NCBI GenBank assembly: GCA_024277095.1 | Contig: JAJRVX010000185.1 | Location: 1 to 15,791 of the forward strand | Direction of reading: 5' to 3' | DNA length: 15,791 bases | DNA from: DUEN01 sp024277095 | Lineage (GTDB): Bacteria > Chloroflexota > Anaerolineae > DUEN01 | Shown: piece after piece, positions 1-6,559 of the stretch | Position numbering within the stretch: position 1 is the stretch's first letter | Layout: each line of letters opens with the position of its first letter | The notes under the pieces: generated by a model | Seen by the model: the letters and a program-made list of their open reading frames with translations, nothing else | Told to the model about the DNA's origin: nothing | Database searches by the model: none | Made by a program: the position numbers and the translations under genes

Positions 1-13
1 AGTTGATACCAAT

Positions 14-35
14 GGGGCGACCGGCCGGTCGCCCC
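14..35. repeat. Perfect 22-bp palindrome, REP-like element
   Basis: Each arm is 11 nt, GGGGCGACCGG followed directly by its reverse complement, and the element is followed by TAC. No T-tract follows, so it is not a standard intrinsic terminator. The GGGGCGA...TCGCCCC form resembles small palindromic repeats scattered between genes in many environmental genomes. That is my recollection, not a search result. It may act as a REP element, a 3'-end stabiliser for an upstream transcript, or a protein-binding site. Confidence 0.6.
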
Positions 36-93
36 TACTGCGGCATCGGTAGAGCTATCGCAGGAGATGCGCGGCCAAACTGTCCGGTAGCTA

Positions 94-118
94 GTAGGGC
101 GATTCATGCAGCGCCCCT
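94..118. repeat. Degenerate second copy of the GGGCGA palindrome
   Basis: The sequence GTAGGGCGATTCATG followed by CAGCGCCCCT has the same outer arms as the palindrome at 14-35 (GGGCG at 97-101, CGCCC at 112-116) but a different, imperfect core and a lost G in the left arm. It reads as a decayed relative of the first element about 80 bp away. The pairing is imperfect, so the call is tentative. Confidence 0.4.
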
Positions 119-248
119 GCCCCGGCAGCCCTCATGAGGGAGGCGATCAGCCCCTCTTCGCCTCCAAAACTCGAAAATCATCCAATAAATAGTACTACAG
201 TACCCCGCGAAAAGACCTTAAAATTTCGGCTAGGGCGACACAAAACCC

Positions 249-277
249 TTGCCGGGTCAACTAAATCATGTTATAAT
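249..277 (+). promoter_or_regulatory. Probable sigma-70-type promoter of the dcw cluster
   Basis: A TTGCCG box (249-254) and a perfect TATAAT (272-277) are separated by exactly 17 bp, in a locally AT-rich stretch of an otherwise GC-rich window. Transcription would start near 284-285, giving a leader of about 83 nt before the mraZ ATG at 368. The tight spacing of the downstream genes suggests this promoter drives much of the cluster. The position of the MraZ-type repeats, starting 6 bp after the -10 box, supports the assignment. Confidence 0.75.
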
Positions 278-282
278 GCTGG

Positions 283-307
283 TGGGACAAAGTGGTGCGG
301 TATGGGA
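283..307 (+). promoter_or_regulatory. MraZ operator: three 5-bp direct repeats on a 10-bp period
   Basis: TGGGA (283-287), TGGTG (293-297) and TGGGA (303-307) are separated by 5-nt spacers. This matches the known E. coli MraZ target, TGGGN repeats spaced by 5 nt. A further TGGAG at 324-328 lies about two turns downstream, and CAAAGTGG occurs at 288-295 and again at 319-326. The array covers the predicted transcription start, so bound MraZ would be expected to block initiation. Autorepression is inferred from position; the repeat pattern is seen directly. Confidence 0.72.
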
Positions 308-340
308 GGGTTGTTGCCCAAAGTGGAGGGCGCAACCCTC
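306..340 (+). promoter_or_regulatory. Leader hairpin(s) upstream of mraZ
   Basis: GAGGGTTG (306-313) is perfectly complementary to CAACCCTC (333-340), an 8-bp stem. GAGGG at 326-330 can instead pair with CCCTC at 336-340, so two mutually exclusive hairpins share the same right arm. No T-tract follows, so neither looks like a complete intrinsic terminator. They could affect leader stability or translation of mraZ, which lacks a strong Shine-Dalgarno just before its ATG. Confidence 0.4.
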
Positions 341-367
341 TCTGCTACTCGGGACACGGCAGAACAA

Positions 368-796
368 ATGTTTCTCGGACAGTACACCCACAACCTCGAC
401 GAGAAGGGCCGCCTGACCATCCCCGCCAAGTACCGCGAAGACCTGGCGGATGGGATGGTTGCCACCCGCGGCCACCAGGGTCAGATCGTCCTCTATCCTC
501 TAACCGAGTGGCGTGCGCTGTCCGAGCGCATCGATGCGCTGCCGAAGCTGGACACACGAGCCAGTAATATCCGTCGCCTCCTGTACGCTTTTGCAGAAGA
601 TTTGAGTATGGACCGGCAGGGGCGGATCATCGTGCCGCCCCGCCTGCGGCAGTACGCCCACATCGACTCGGAGGTCATCATCGTCGGCTTGAACACGTAC
701 ATCGAGCTGTGGGCGCCCGATGCGTGGCGTGAGATCGAGTCCCAGTTCGAGGACGGCTCCTTCTCCAGGGACTACTTCGCGGCGCTGGAAATCTGA
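368..796 (+). CDS. mraZ: MraZ, transcriptional regulator of the dcw cluster
   Basis: The 142-residue product matches the usual MraZ length and opens with the typical MFLGQYTHNLDEKGRL. MraZ is an AbrB-fold DNA-binding protein that forms oligomeric rings and binds repeats at its own promoter. Both tandem SpoVT/AbrB-like halves are visible, each with the DxxxR signature: D11-R15 (DEKGR) and D82-R86 (DRQGR, followed by IIVPPRLRQ). The frame stays open upstream to 134, but that extension would be translated from promoter sequence, so the ATG at 368 is chosen on homology. The Shine-Dalgarno before it is weak. It is the first gene of the cluster, with a canonical operator starting 85 nt upstream, and rsmH follows after 6 nt. 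Autoregulation is inferred from that operator. Confidence 0.95.
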   Translation: MFLGQYTHNLDEKGRLTIPAKYREDLADGMVATRGHQGQIVLYPLTEWRALSERIDALPKLDTRASNIRRLLYAFAEDLSMDRQGRIIVPPRLRQYAHIDSEVIIVGLNTYIELWAPDAWREIESQFEDGSFSRDYFAALEI

Positions 797-802
797 TCTG
801 CG

Positions 803-1762
803 ATGTCCGAAGACGCTGCCGAGACGGCCGACCATCAGCCGGTGATGCTGGCCGAGGCGCTCCAGGGGCTGGCCCTGCGCCCCGGGGACGACGCCATCGA
901 CGGGACCGTGGGGGGCGGGGGGCATGCGGCGGCCATTCTGCAGGCGATCGCCCCGAATGGACGCCTCCTGGGGCTGGATGCGGACCCGGCCGCCATCGAC
1001 CGCTGTCGGCGGCGGTTCCAGGCCGAGCTTGCGGCCGGCCGTGTGGTGCTCGTGCATGCAAACTTCGCCCAGCTGCATGAGGTCGCCCTGGCACATGGCT
1101 TCACCGCCGTCGGAGGGATCCTGTTGGACCTGGGGCTCTCCTCCTTTCAGTTGGCGGACGAGCGTCGTGGCTTCAGCTTCCGGGCTGCCGGCCCGCTGGA
1201 TATGCGGTTCGACCCGACCCAGGATACATCGGCCGGCGATCTGGTCAACCGGCTGCCGGAGGAGGAGCTCGCCGATTTGATCTATCGCTACGGCGAGGAG
1301 CGTCGGTCCCGCCGCATCGCCAGGGCCATCGTGCGGGCCCGCCCGATCCGGGACGCCGCCCACCTGGCGGAGGTGATCCAGGCCGCCGTCGGCGGTCGAC
1401 GGGACCGCATCCATCCGGCGACGCGCACCTTTCAGGCGCTTCGGATCGCCGTGAACCGGGAGCTGGAGGCGCTCACGTCCGTGTTGCCGCAGGCGGTCAG
1501 CCTGCTTCGGCCGGGTGGAAGACTGGTCGTCATCTCCTTTCATTCGCTGGAAGATCGGATTGTCAAGCAATTCTTTCGGCGGGAATCGCAAGACTGCATC
1601 TGTCCGCCGGACATACCGGAGTGCGTCTGCGGCCATAAGGCCACGCTACGGGTCATCACCCGGCGCCCGCAGCGGCCGAGCACCGAGGAGGTGGCCCGGA
1701 ACCCCAGGAGCCGCAGCGCCCGGTTGCGCGTCGCCGAGCGTCTGCCCGATTCGCCTGGGTGA
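803..1762 (+). CDS. rsmH: 16S rRNA (cytosine(1402)-N(4))-methyltransferase RsmH
   Basis: This 319-residue protein has the usual length of RsmH (MraW), which uses SAM to N4-methylate C1402 in the decoding centre of 16S rRNA. Visible family marks are HQPVML (11-16), the SAM-binding loop DGTVGGGGH (33-41), an acidic strand end GLDADP, the LDLGLSSFQL and RGFSF block, HPATRTFQALRIAVNREL, and VVISFHSLEDRIVKQFF (F246-H247-S248) near the C-terminus. A late CICPPDIPECVCGH segment has three cysteines in a CxC...CxCxH-like arrangement, common in this family. It starts 6 nt after mraZ and is probably translated from the same message. The role is conserved and does not concern the cell wall directly. Confidence 0.97.
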   Translation: MSEDAAETADHQPVMLAEALQGLALRPGDDAIDGTVGGGGHAAAILQAIAPNGRLLGLDADPAAIDRCRRRFQAELAAGRVVLVHANFAQLHEVALAHGFTAVGGILLDLGLSSFQLADERRGFSFRAAGPLDMRFDPTQDTSAGDLVNRLPEEELADLIYRYGEERRSRRIARAIVRARPIRDAAHLAEVIQAAVGGRRDRIHPATRTFQALRIAVNRELEALTSVLPQAVSLLRPGGRLVVISFHSLEDRIVKQFFRRESQDCICPPDIPECVCGHKATLRVITRRPQRPSTEEVARNPRSRSARLRVAERLPDSPG

Positions 1763-1821
1763 CCGGGGCGACTGCCGAGTGAGGCGAGCGGTTTCGATCG
1801 CAGGCCAGTAGGAGCGAAGCC

Positions 1822-2298
1822 ATGTTACAGCGTGCAGCCAACTCGTTCCCAACGACGACCTGGTGGGCAGGGTCTCGCCGCCGTACGATCTCCGAGGACT
1901 TTTACTTTTTCATCCGATTCCTCGCTATCCTGGCCATCCTGTGTACGGCGATCGCCTTCTACGTCCAGTCCGCCAGCGAGATCAAGGCCACCCAAATGGA
2001 GATTCGCAATCTCCAGGAGGAGTACAACCGCATCCAGCGGGAGAACGCCGAGATCATCCGGCAGATAGGGATGTACACGGACGTAGACTACATCGAAAAG
2101 CGCGCCCGGGAGCTGGGATACCAGCCTCCTCAAAGCCGGATGGTCGTTCGCATGAACGTCACAACGGACGCGCCTGAGGCCACCGTCCGGGCGGTGCCCA
2201 CCCCCGCGGCTCCGGAACGGGCGCCGTGGTGGGAGGTGGCGCTGAATCGAATCACCGAGCGCTTGCATCCGACCGTGTACGCCCAGGCAAGACGCTGA
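1822..2298 (+). CDS. ftsL: FtsL/DivIC-like septum formation initiator protein
   Basis: The 158-residue product is a bitopic membrane protein: a short cytoplasmic N-terminus with an RRR patch (19-21), one transmembrane helix at about 27-48, then a periplasmic/extracellular coiled coil at about 52-84 and the conserved-looking YIEKRARELGY (90-100). This is the FtsL/DivIC architecture, which bridges FtsQ/DivIB to the FtsW-PBP synthase. FtsL and DivIC diverge too much to separate by eye; position between rsmH and the PBP gene favours FtsL. After the coiled coil comes a Pro/Ala-rich linker and a C-terminal WWEVALNRITERL segment (from W136), longer than a minimal FtsL. A TAGGAG Shine-Dalgarno (1809-1814) fixes the start. 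The 59-nt gap before it is among the largest inside the cluster. Confidence 0.85.
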   Translation: MLQRAANSFPTTTWWAGSRRRTISEDFYFFIRFLAILAILCTAIAFYVQSASEIKATQMEIRNLQEEYNRIQRENAEIIRQIGMYTDVDYIEKRARELGYQPPQSRMVVRMNVTTDAPEATVRAVPTPAAPERAPWWEVALNRITERLHPTVYAQARR

Positions 2299-2307
2299 GG
2301 GGCCTGC

Positions 2308-4053
2308 ATGATCGTCGACGAATCGTCCTCGCGTGCCCAGGGTCGCGTCCTGGCCACCGCGGTCGGCCTGGCCTTTTTGCTGTTCGTGCTCGTCCTTCAG
2401 CTCGTGCGCCTTCAAGTCCTGGAGCGCCACACGTTGTTGGAGGCGGCGCGGCAGGGCAACTCCGCTTCCGCGGCCGTCGTCCGCCGGGCTCGCGGCAATA
2501 TCGTCGATCAGGCTGGCCGTCTCCTGGCCACCGACATCTTTTTATGGGAGGTGGACGTGTCGCCTGGCCTGATCTCAGACGAGGAGGCGCTGGCCCAGAC
2601 GCTCTCTCCGCTGATCGGGCTGACATCGGAGGAGATCCTGGAGCGGATCCGGTCCGCTCCCTCAGATGCCCCCTATGTCGTGCTCGCCAAGGGGATCGAA
2701 GAGCCCCAAGGCGAAAAGATCGCTGACCGCAAGCGCGCGGCGGAGGATAGCAAGCGCGAAGAGGAACGGCGTCTCTGGTTGCCTGTGAGCGTCACTCCTT
2801 ACCCGAGGCGTTATTATCCCCAGGGCAGTCTGGCCGTTCATGCGCTGGGGTTCGTGAATATCGACGGCCTGGCGTTCTTCGGTGTAGAGGGATTTTACCA
2901 GGAATTCCTCACCGGCGCCAGCGTCATGCGCAGCGGAAAGGTCGATGATGTGTCCCTTCCGGCGGATTTCTCCCTGTACATTCCGTCGGCGGTGGGACGT
3001 GATCTGGTCCTGACGCTGGATGTGGGCGTTCAGCACCTGGTGGAGAAGGAACTCCGCCGGGCGGTGGAGTACTACGGCGCTCAGGCTGGCACGATCATCG
3101 TCATGAATCCCAAGACGGGCGAAGTGCTGGCCATGGCCAATGAACCGGCGTTTGATCCCAACCGTTATAGTGAGAGCGAGGACCAGCAGCAGATCAACCG
3201 GGCCATCAGCTGGCCGTACGAGCCAGGCTCCGTCGTGAAAGTGATCACCCTGGCCGCCGGCCTCGATTCCGGGAAGATCTCCCCGGATCAGACCTTCCAG
3301 GACGAGGGCGTCCTCCGGGTTGGAGATCGAGAGATCCACAATTCCGATTACCGTGCTCATGGGACCGTCACGCTGACGGATATCCTGGCGCTATCCCTGA
3401 ACGTTGGGGCCGCGAAGATCAGCATGGAGATGGGCGCGGAGACGTTTTATAACTACATCAAGCGGTTTGGCTTTGGGCGGGTGACCGAGATCGATCTGGC
3501 CGGTGAGGTATCGGGCCTCATCAAGACGCCGGACAGCTCCATGTGGAGCCCGTCGGATCTGGTGACCAACGCTTACGGGCAGGGCATGACGGTCACGCCC
3601 ATCCAGTTGATCACCGCCGTCTCGGCCATCGCCAATGATGGGGTAGCCATGCACCCCCGTGTGGTGCGCATGGTCGTCGACCATGGGCGGGTGATCCCCA
3701 CCCACCCGCGTCCTTACCAACGGGCCATCTCCGTGGAGACCGCCCGATATATGAGGCAGCTCATGGCCGAGGCCACGGCCCGTGGAATTGACGCGAACTT
3801 GGTCCCGGGGTATAAGGTAGCTGGTAAGACGGGTACAGCCCAGATCCCTACCTCGACAGGCTACAGTGATGATGAGGTCATCACCACATACGTGGCCTTC
3901 CTGCCCGCGGACGACCCACAGGTCATCATCCTCGTCACGTTGGACCGCCCCACGCGCTCCATGTGGGCGAGCCAGGTAGCTGTGCCCGTGTTCCAGAACA
4001 TCGCGAATCGGCTGGTCCGTATGTTGCACATACCGCCGGACTATACCCCATAG
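2308..4053 (+). CDS. ftsI: Class B penicillin-binding protein 2 (FtsI-type transpeptidase)
   Basis: This 581-residue bitopic protein should cross-link septal peptidoglycan. After a short cytoplasmic stretch it has a transmembrane helix (about 13-33), then the PBP dimerisation domain beginning RARGNIVDQAGRLLATD, where the usual DR is DQ. The PYPRRYYPQGSLAVHALGFVN and GVEGFYQ blocks follow. The transpeptidase domain has all three active-site motifs: SVVK (nucleophile S308, K311), SLN (S363-N365) and KTG (507-509). The protein ends soon after the catalytic domain, so no C-terminal PASTA repeats are present, unlike SpoVD or PBP2x. A charged stretch (about residues 137-152) interrupts the dimerisation domain. 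GAGGGG (2297-2302) supports the ATG start, 9 nt after ftsL. Its partner is presumably the FtsW encoded downstream. Confidence 0.93.
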   Translation: MIVDESSSRAQGRVLATAVGLAFLLFVLVLQLVRLQVLERHTLLEAARQGNSASAAVVRRARGNIVDQAGRLLATDIFLWEVDVSPGLISDEEALAQTLSPLIGLTSEEILERIRSAPSDAPYVVLAKGIEEPQGEKIADRKRAAEDSKREEERRLWLPVSVTPYPRRYYPQGSLAVHALGFVNIDGLAFFGVEGFYQEFLTGASVMRSGKVDDVSLPADFSLYIPSAVGRDLVLTLDVGVQHLVEKELRRAVEYYGAQAGTIIVMNPKTGEVLAMANEPAFDPNRYSESEDQQQINRAISWPYEPGSVVKVITLAAGLDSGKISPDQTFQDEGVLRVGDREIHNSDYRAHGTVTLTDILALSLNVGAAKISMEMGAETFYNYIKRFGFGRVTEIDLAGEVSGLIKTPDSSMWSPSDLVTNAYGQGMTVTPIQLITAVSAIANDGVAMHPRVVRMVVDHGRVIPTHPRPYQRAISVETARYMRQLMAEATARGIDANLVPGYKVAGKTGTAQIPTSTGYSDDEVITTYVAFLPADDPQVIILVTLDRPTRSMWASQVAVPVFQNIANRLVRMLHIPPDYTP

Positions 4054-4066
4054 GGTGAGGGGCGAT

Positions 4067-5545
4067 GTGAGCCAGCTCACTTTAGCAGATGTTTGGACGG
4101 CGCTCTGTCAGCGACCCGCTCCCAGGGCGCTCAACGCCAAGATCGTCTCGGACGTCGTGATCGACTCCCGCCTGGCCCAGGCGGGCAGTCTGTTCGTCGC
4201 GCTGCGCGGCGAGCGCGCCGATGGGCACGACTTCGTGCGCGATGCGCTGGCGGCGGGCGCCATCGGCGCCATCGTGCAGCGCGTGCCGGAGGGATTGGAG
4301 CGCTTGGTGAGCGTCGTGGACACCCAGGCGGGCGGATGGCAGCATCGATGGCAGCACCGGATCAAGAAGTCGGCCAACTCTCAGGCGGTGTTGTTCCTCG
4401 TCCCGGACAGCCTGGCCGGTCTCCAGCAACTGGCGGCGGCGTGGCGGTCCCGGTTCTCGCCGCGGGTGATCGGCGTTACCGGCAGCGTGGGCAAGACCTC
4501 CACCAAGGAGCTCATCGCCCGCGTGCTCAAACGGCGCTATCGCGTGCTCAAGAGCGCGGGCAACTACAACAACGAGATCGGCCTTCCGCTGACGCTGCTG
4601 TCGTTGAAGCCCGAACACGAGCGCGTCGTTCTGGAGATGGGCATGTACGCCGTGGGGGAGATCGCCCAGCTGTGCGCCATCAGCTGCCCCCACGTCGGCG
4701 TGGTTACCAACGTGGGGCCCAGCCATCTGGAGCGGCTGGGGACTATCGATCGCGTCGCCCAGGCCAAGGCGGAGCTCGTGCAGGCGCTTCCCGTGGCGCC
4801 CGAGGGCGTGGCCGTGCTCAATCATGACGATCCGTGGGTGCGCGCCATGGCGGATCAGACCCGGGCAAGGGTCTTCTTCTACGGCCTGACGCCGGAGTGC
4901 GATCTGTGGGCGGACGAGATCGAGAGCGCCGGGTTGCAGGGCATCCGGTTCCGGTTCCATCACGGCGACGAGATCTTGCATGTAAAGGTGCCGCTGTTGG
5001 GGCGACACAGCGTGCACACCGCCCTGCGAGCCGCGGCCGTCGGCCTGGTTGAGGGCATGAGCTGGGACGAGATCATCGCGGGGCTGCAGGATGTGTCCGG
5101 TCAGCTCCGGCTGGTGGTGGTGCCGGGGCTGCGGGGGGCCACGATCATCGACGACACGTACAACGCCAGCCCGGCCTCCACCATCGCGGCGCTCAACCTG
5201 CTGGCCGATCTGACGCCGGAGGATCGCGGGCGACGTATCGCCGTGCTGGGGGACATGTTGGAGCTGGGCAGCTATGAGCGGGAGGGGCATATCATCGTCG
5301 GCCGGCGGGCGGCCGATGTGGTCCAAAAGCTGATCACGGTAGGCCCCCGGGCTCGCCTGATCGGGCAGGAGGCGATCGCTTCCGGCCTGTCCCCATCCGA
5401 CGTGGTGATCGTTGCGAGTAATGAGGAGGCGCTGGCGACGTTGCGAGGGCTGGTCCGTCGGGGGGACATCATCCTGGTCAAGGGCTCGCGCGCGCAGCAG
5501 ATGGAGCAGATCGTGAACGCGCTCAGCCGACGGGGTAACGGTTGA
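4067..5545 (+). CDS. murF: UDP-MurNAc-tripeptide--D-Ala-D-Ala ligase MurF
   Basis: MurF adds D-Ala-D-Ala to the UDP-MurNAc tripeptide with ATP, the last cytoplasmic step before MraY. The 492-residue product shows the N-terminal substrate-binding domain (VIDSRLAQAGSLFVALRGERADGHDFV), the ATP loop GVTGSVGKTSTKE (K143), the AGNYNNEIGLPLTLL segment, NVGPSHLERLG, and the C-terminal DDTYNASPAS and VLGDMLELG motifs. GSxGKTxTKE and YNASP distinguish MurF from the other Mur ligases. I place the start at GTG 4067, with GAGGGG at 4057-4062 upstream, rather than GTG 4055. A four-residue tandem duplication WQHR-WQHR (91-98) lies before the central domain. murE, the usual upstream neighbour, is missing. 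The stop shares one base with the mraY ATG. Confidence 0.95.
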   Translation: MSQLTLADVWTALCQRPAPRALNAKIVSDVVIDSRLAQAGSLFVALRGERADGHDFVRDALAAGAIGAIVQRVPEGLERLVSVVDTQAGGWQHRWQHRIKKSANSQAVLFLVPDSLAGLQQLAAAWRSRFSPRVIGVTGSVGKTSTKELIARVLKRRYRVLKSAGNYNNEIGLPLTLLSLKPEHERVVLEMGMYAVGEIAQLCAISCPHVGVVTNVGPSHLERLGTIDRVAQAKAELVQALPVAPEGVAVLNHDDPWVRAMADQTRARVFFYGLTPECDLWADEIESAGLQGIRFRFHHGDEILHVKVPLLGRHSVHTALRAAAVGLVEGMSWDEIIAGLQDVSGQLRLVVVPGLRGATIIDDTYNASPASTIAALNLLADLTPEDRGRRIAVLGDMLELGSYEREGHIIVGRRAADVVQKLITVGPRARLIGQEAIASGLSPSDVVIVASNEEALATLRGLVRRGDIILVKGSRAQQMEQIVNALSRRGNG

Positions 5546-6549
5546 TGGCCTATTCGCTGACCCTGGGGACGATCTCCTTCTTTCTCGCCGTGATCTGGGG
5601 ACGGCCGCTCATCAACCTGCTACAGCGATATGGCATCGGCAAGCAGATTCGCATCGAGGGACCGAGCAGTCATCAGGTCAAGACCGGGACACCGACCACC
5701 GGCGGATTGATGATCGTGATCCCCGTCGTGCTCATCACCGGCGCATTGAACGTGGCGAACCTGTTGGGGTTCAACTACATCGGGCAGTCTACGCTGCTCC
5801 TGATGGGATGCATGGTGATGTTCGGGCTGCTGGGGTTCATTGACGATCTGGAGGGGGTGCGCGGCCGAAGGGCCCGGGGAGAGGGGCTGATGGCTCGATC
5901 CAAGGCCTGGTGGCAGGTCGTGTTCGCCACGGTCATCGCCCTGGTGCTCTACTTCGGGCCGCCGGAGCTGGACTATGTAGGCATCCCCACCGTGCGGGAG
6001 TTCGTGCATGTGGGCCCGCTCATCCTGCCCATCGCGGTGTTCATCATCGTCGGCACCTCCAACGCGATCAACCTGAGCGATGGGCTCGACGCGCTGGCGG
6101 GAAGCGTATCGGCCATCGCTTTCGTAGCTTATGGCGTCATCGCGTATCTTCAGGGGCAGGCGTGGCTGGTCGCCTTCACCTTCACGGTCGTGGGGGCCCT
6201 GTTGGCCTTTCTGTGGTACAACGCGCATCCGGCGGAGCTTTTCATGGGCGATACGGGCTCGCTGGCTCTGGGGGCCACGCTGGCCGTCGTGGCGCTGATG
6301 ACCGGTCAGTGGCTGTTGCTGCCCATCATCGCCTTCATCCCGGTGGCCGAGGCGATGTCGGTGATCCTGCAGGTGGCCTATTTCAAGTACACGAAGCATC
6401 GCTATGGCGAGGGACGTCGCCTGTTCAAGATGGCGCCGCTCCATCATCATTTCGAGTTGCTCGGCTGGTCGGAGACCCAGGTAGTGCAGCGGTTTTGGCT
6501 GGTCTCCATTCTGTGTGCCATGTTGGGGATCGCCTTGGCGCTGCTATGA
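5545..6549 (+). CDS. mraY: Phospho-N-acetylmuramoyl-pentapeptide-transferase MraY
   Basis: MraY transfers phospho-MurNAc-pentapeptide from UDP to undecaprenyl phosphate, making lipid I at the inner face of the membrane. The 334-residue polytopic protein has about ten hydrophobic segments and the family motifs: KTGTPTTGG in the first loop, the catalytic FIDDLEG (D100-D101), NAINLSDGLDALAG (N176, D179, D182), ELFMGDTGSLALG, and APLHHHFELLGW with the three histidines at 300-302. The TTG one codon upstream (5542) could also initiate, but ATG 5545 overlaps the murF stop as TGATG, a typical coupled start. murD begins 10 nt after the stop. Confidence 0.96.
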   Translation: MAYSLTLGTISFFLAVIWGRPLINLLQRYGIGKQIRIEGPSSHQVKTGTPTTGGLMIVIPVVLITGALNVANLLGFNYIGQSTLLLMGCMVMFGLLGFIDDLEGVRGRRARGEGLMARSKAWWQVVFATVIALVLYFGPPELDYVGIPTVREFVHVGPLILPIAVFIIVGTSNAINLSDGLDALAGSVSAIAFVAYGVIAYLQGQAWLVAFTFTVVGALLAFLWYNAHPAELFMGDTGSLALGATLAVVALMTGQWLLLPIIAFIPVAEAMSVILQVAYFKYTKHRYGEGRRLFKMAPLHHHFELLGWSETQVVQRFWLVSILCAMLGIALALL

Positions 6550-6559
6550 GGCAGTGCAT

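Larger units (their letters stand above)
1..367. other. Non-coding region upstream of the dcw cluster
   Basis: No convincing gene lies here. The left part (1-140) is GC-rich and holds palindromes at 14-35, 94-118 and 129-140 (a perfect 12-bp palindrome, CCCTCATGAGGG). The middle (about 160-280) is much more AT-rich than the rest of the window, as expected for a promoter region. The right part carries the promoter, the MraZ-type repeats and a leader hairpin, listed separately. An open frame continuous with mraZ begins at 134, but it crosses the promoter and does not resemble MraZ. I see no end of an upstream gene. Confidence 0.75.

Noticed and set aside
14..35. Palindrome as a rho-independent terminator of an upstream gene
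   Set aside because: The stem is strong but followed by TACTGCGG rather than a T-tract on either strand, and no upstream gene end is visible in the window.
134..367. A 78-residue N-terminal extension of MraZ from an upstream ATG
   Set aside because: It crosses the promoter, operator and predicted transcription start, shows no family similarity, and the ATG at 368 gives a textbook MraZ N-terminus and length.
500..1636. Minus-strand open frame of 378 codons opposite mraZ and rsmH
   Set aside because: Low-complexity shadow of rsmH with no recognisable motif, and the + strand genes are unambiguous.
1763..1821. Separate promoter or terminator in the 59-nt gap between rsmH and ftsL
   Set aside because: No -10/-35 pair or hairpin with a T-tract is apparent; only the ftsL Shine-Dalgarno is clear.
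4082..5326. Minus-strand open frame of 414 codons opposite murF
   Set aside because: Same shadow composition, and fully contained within a well-identified MurF gene.
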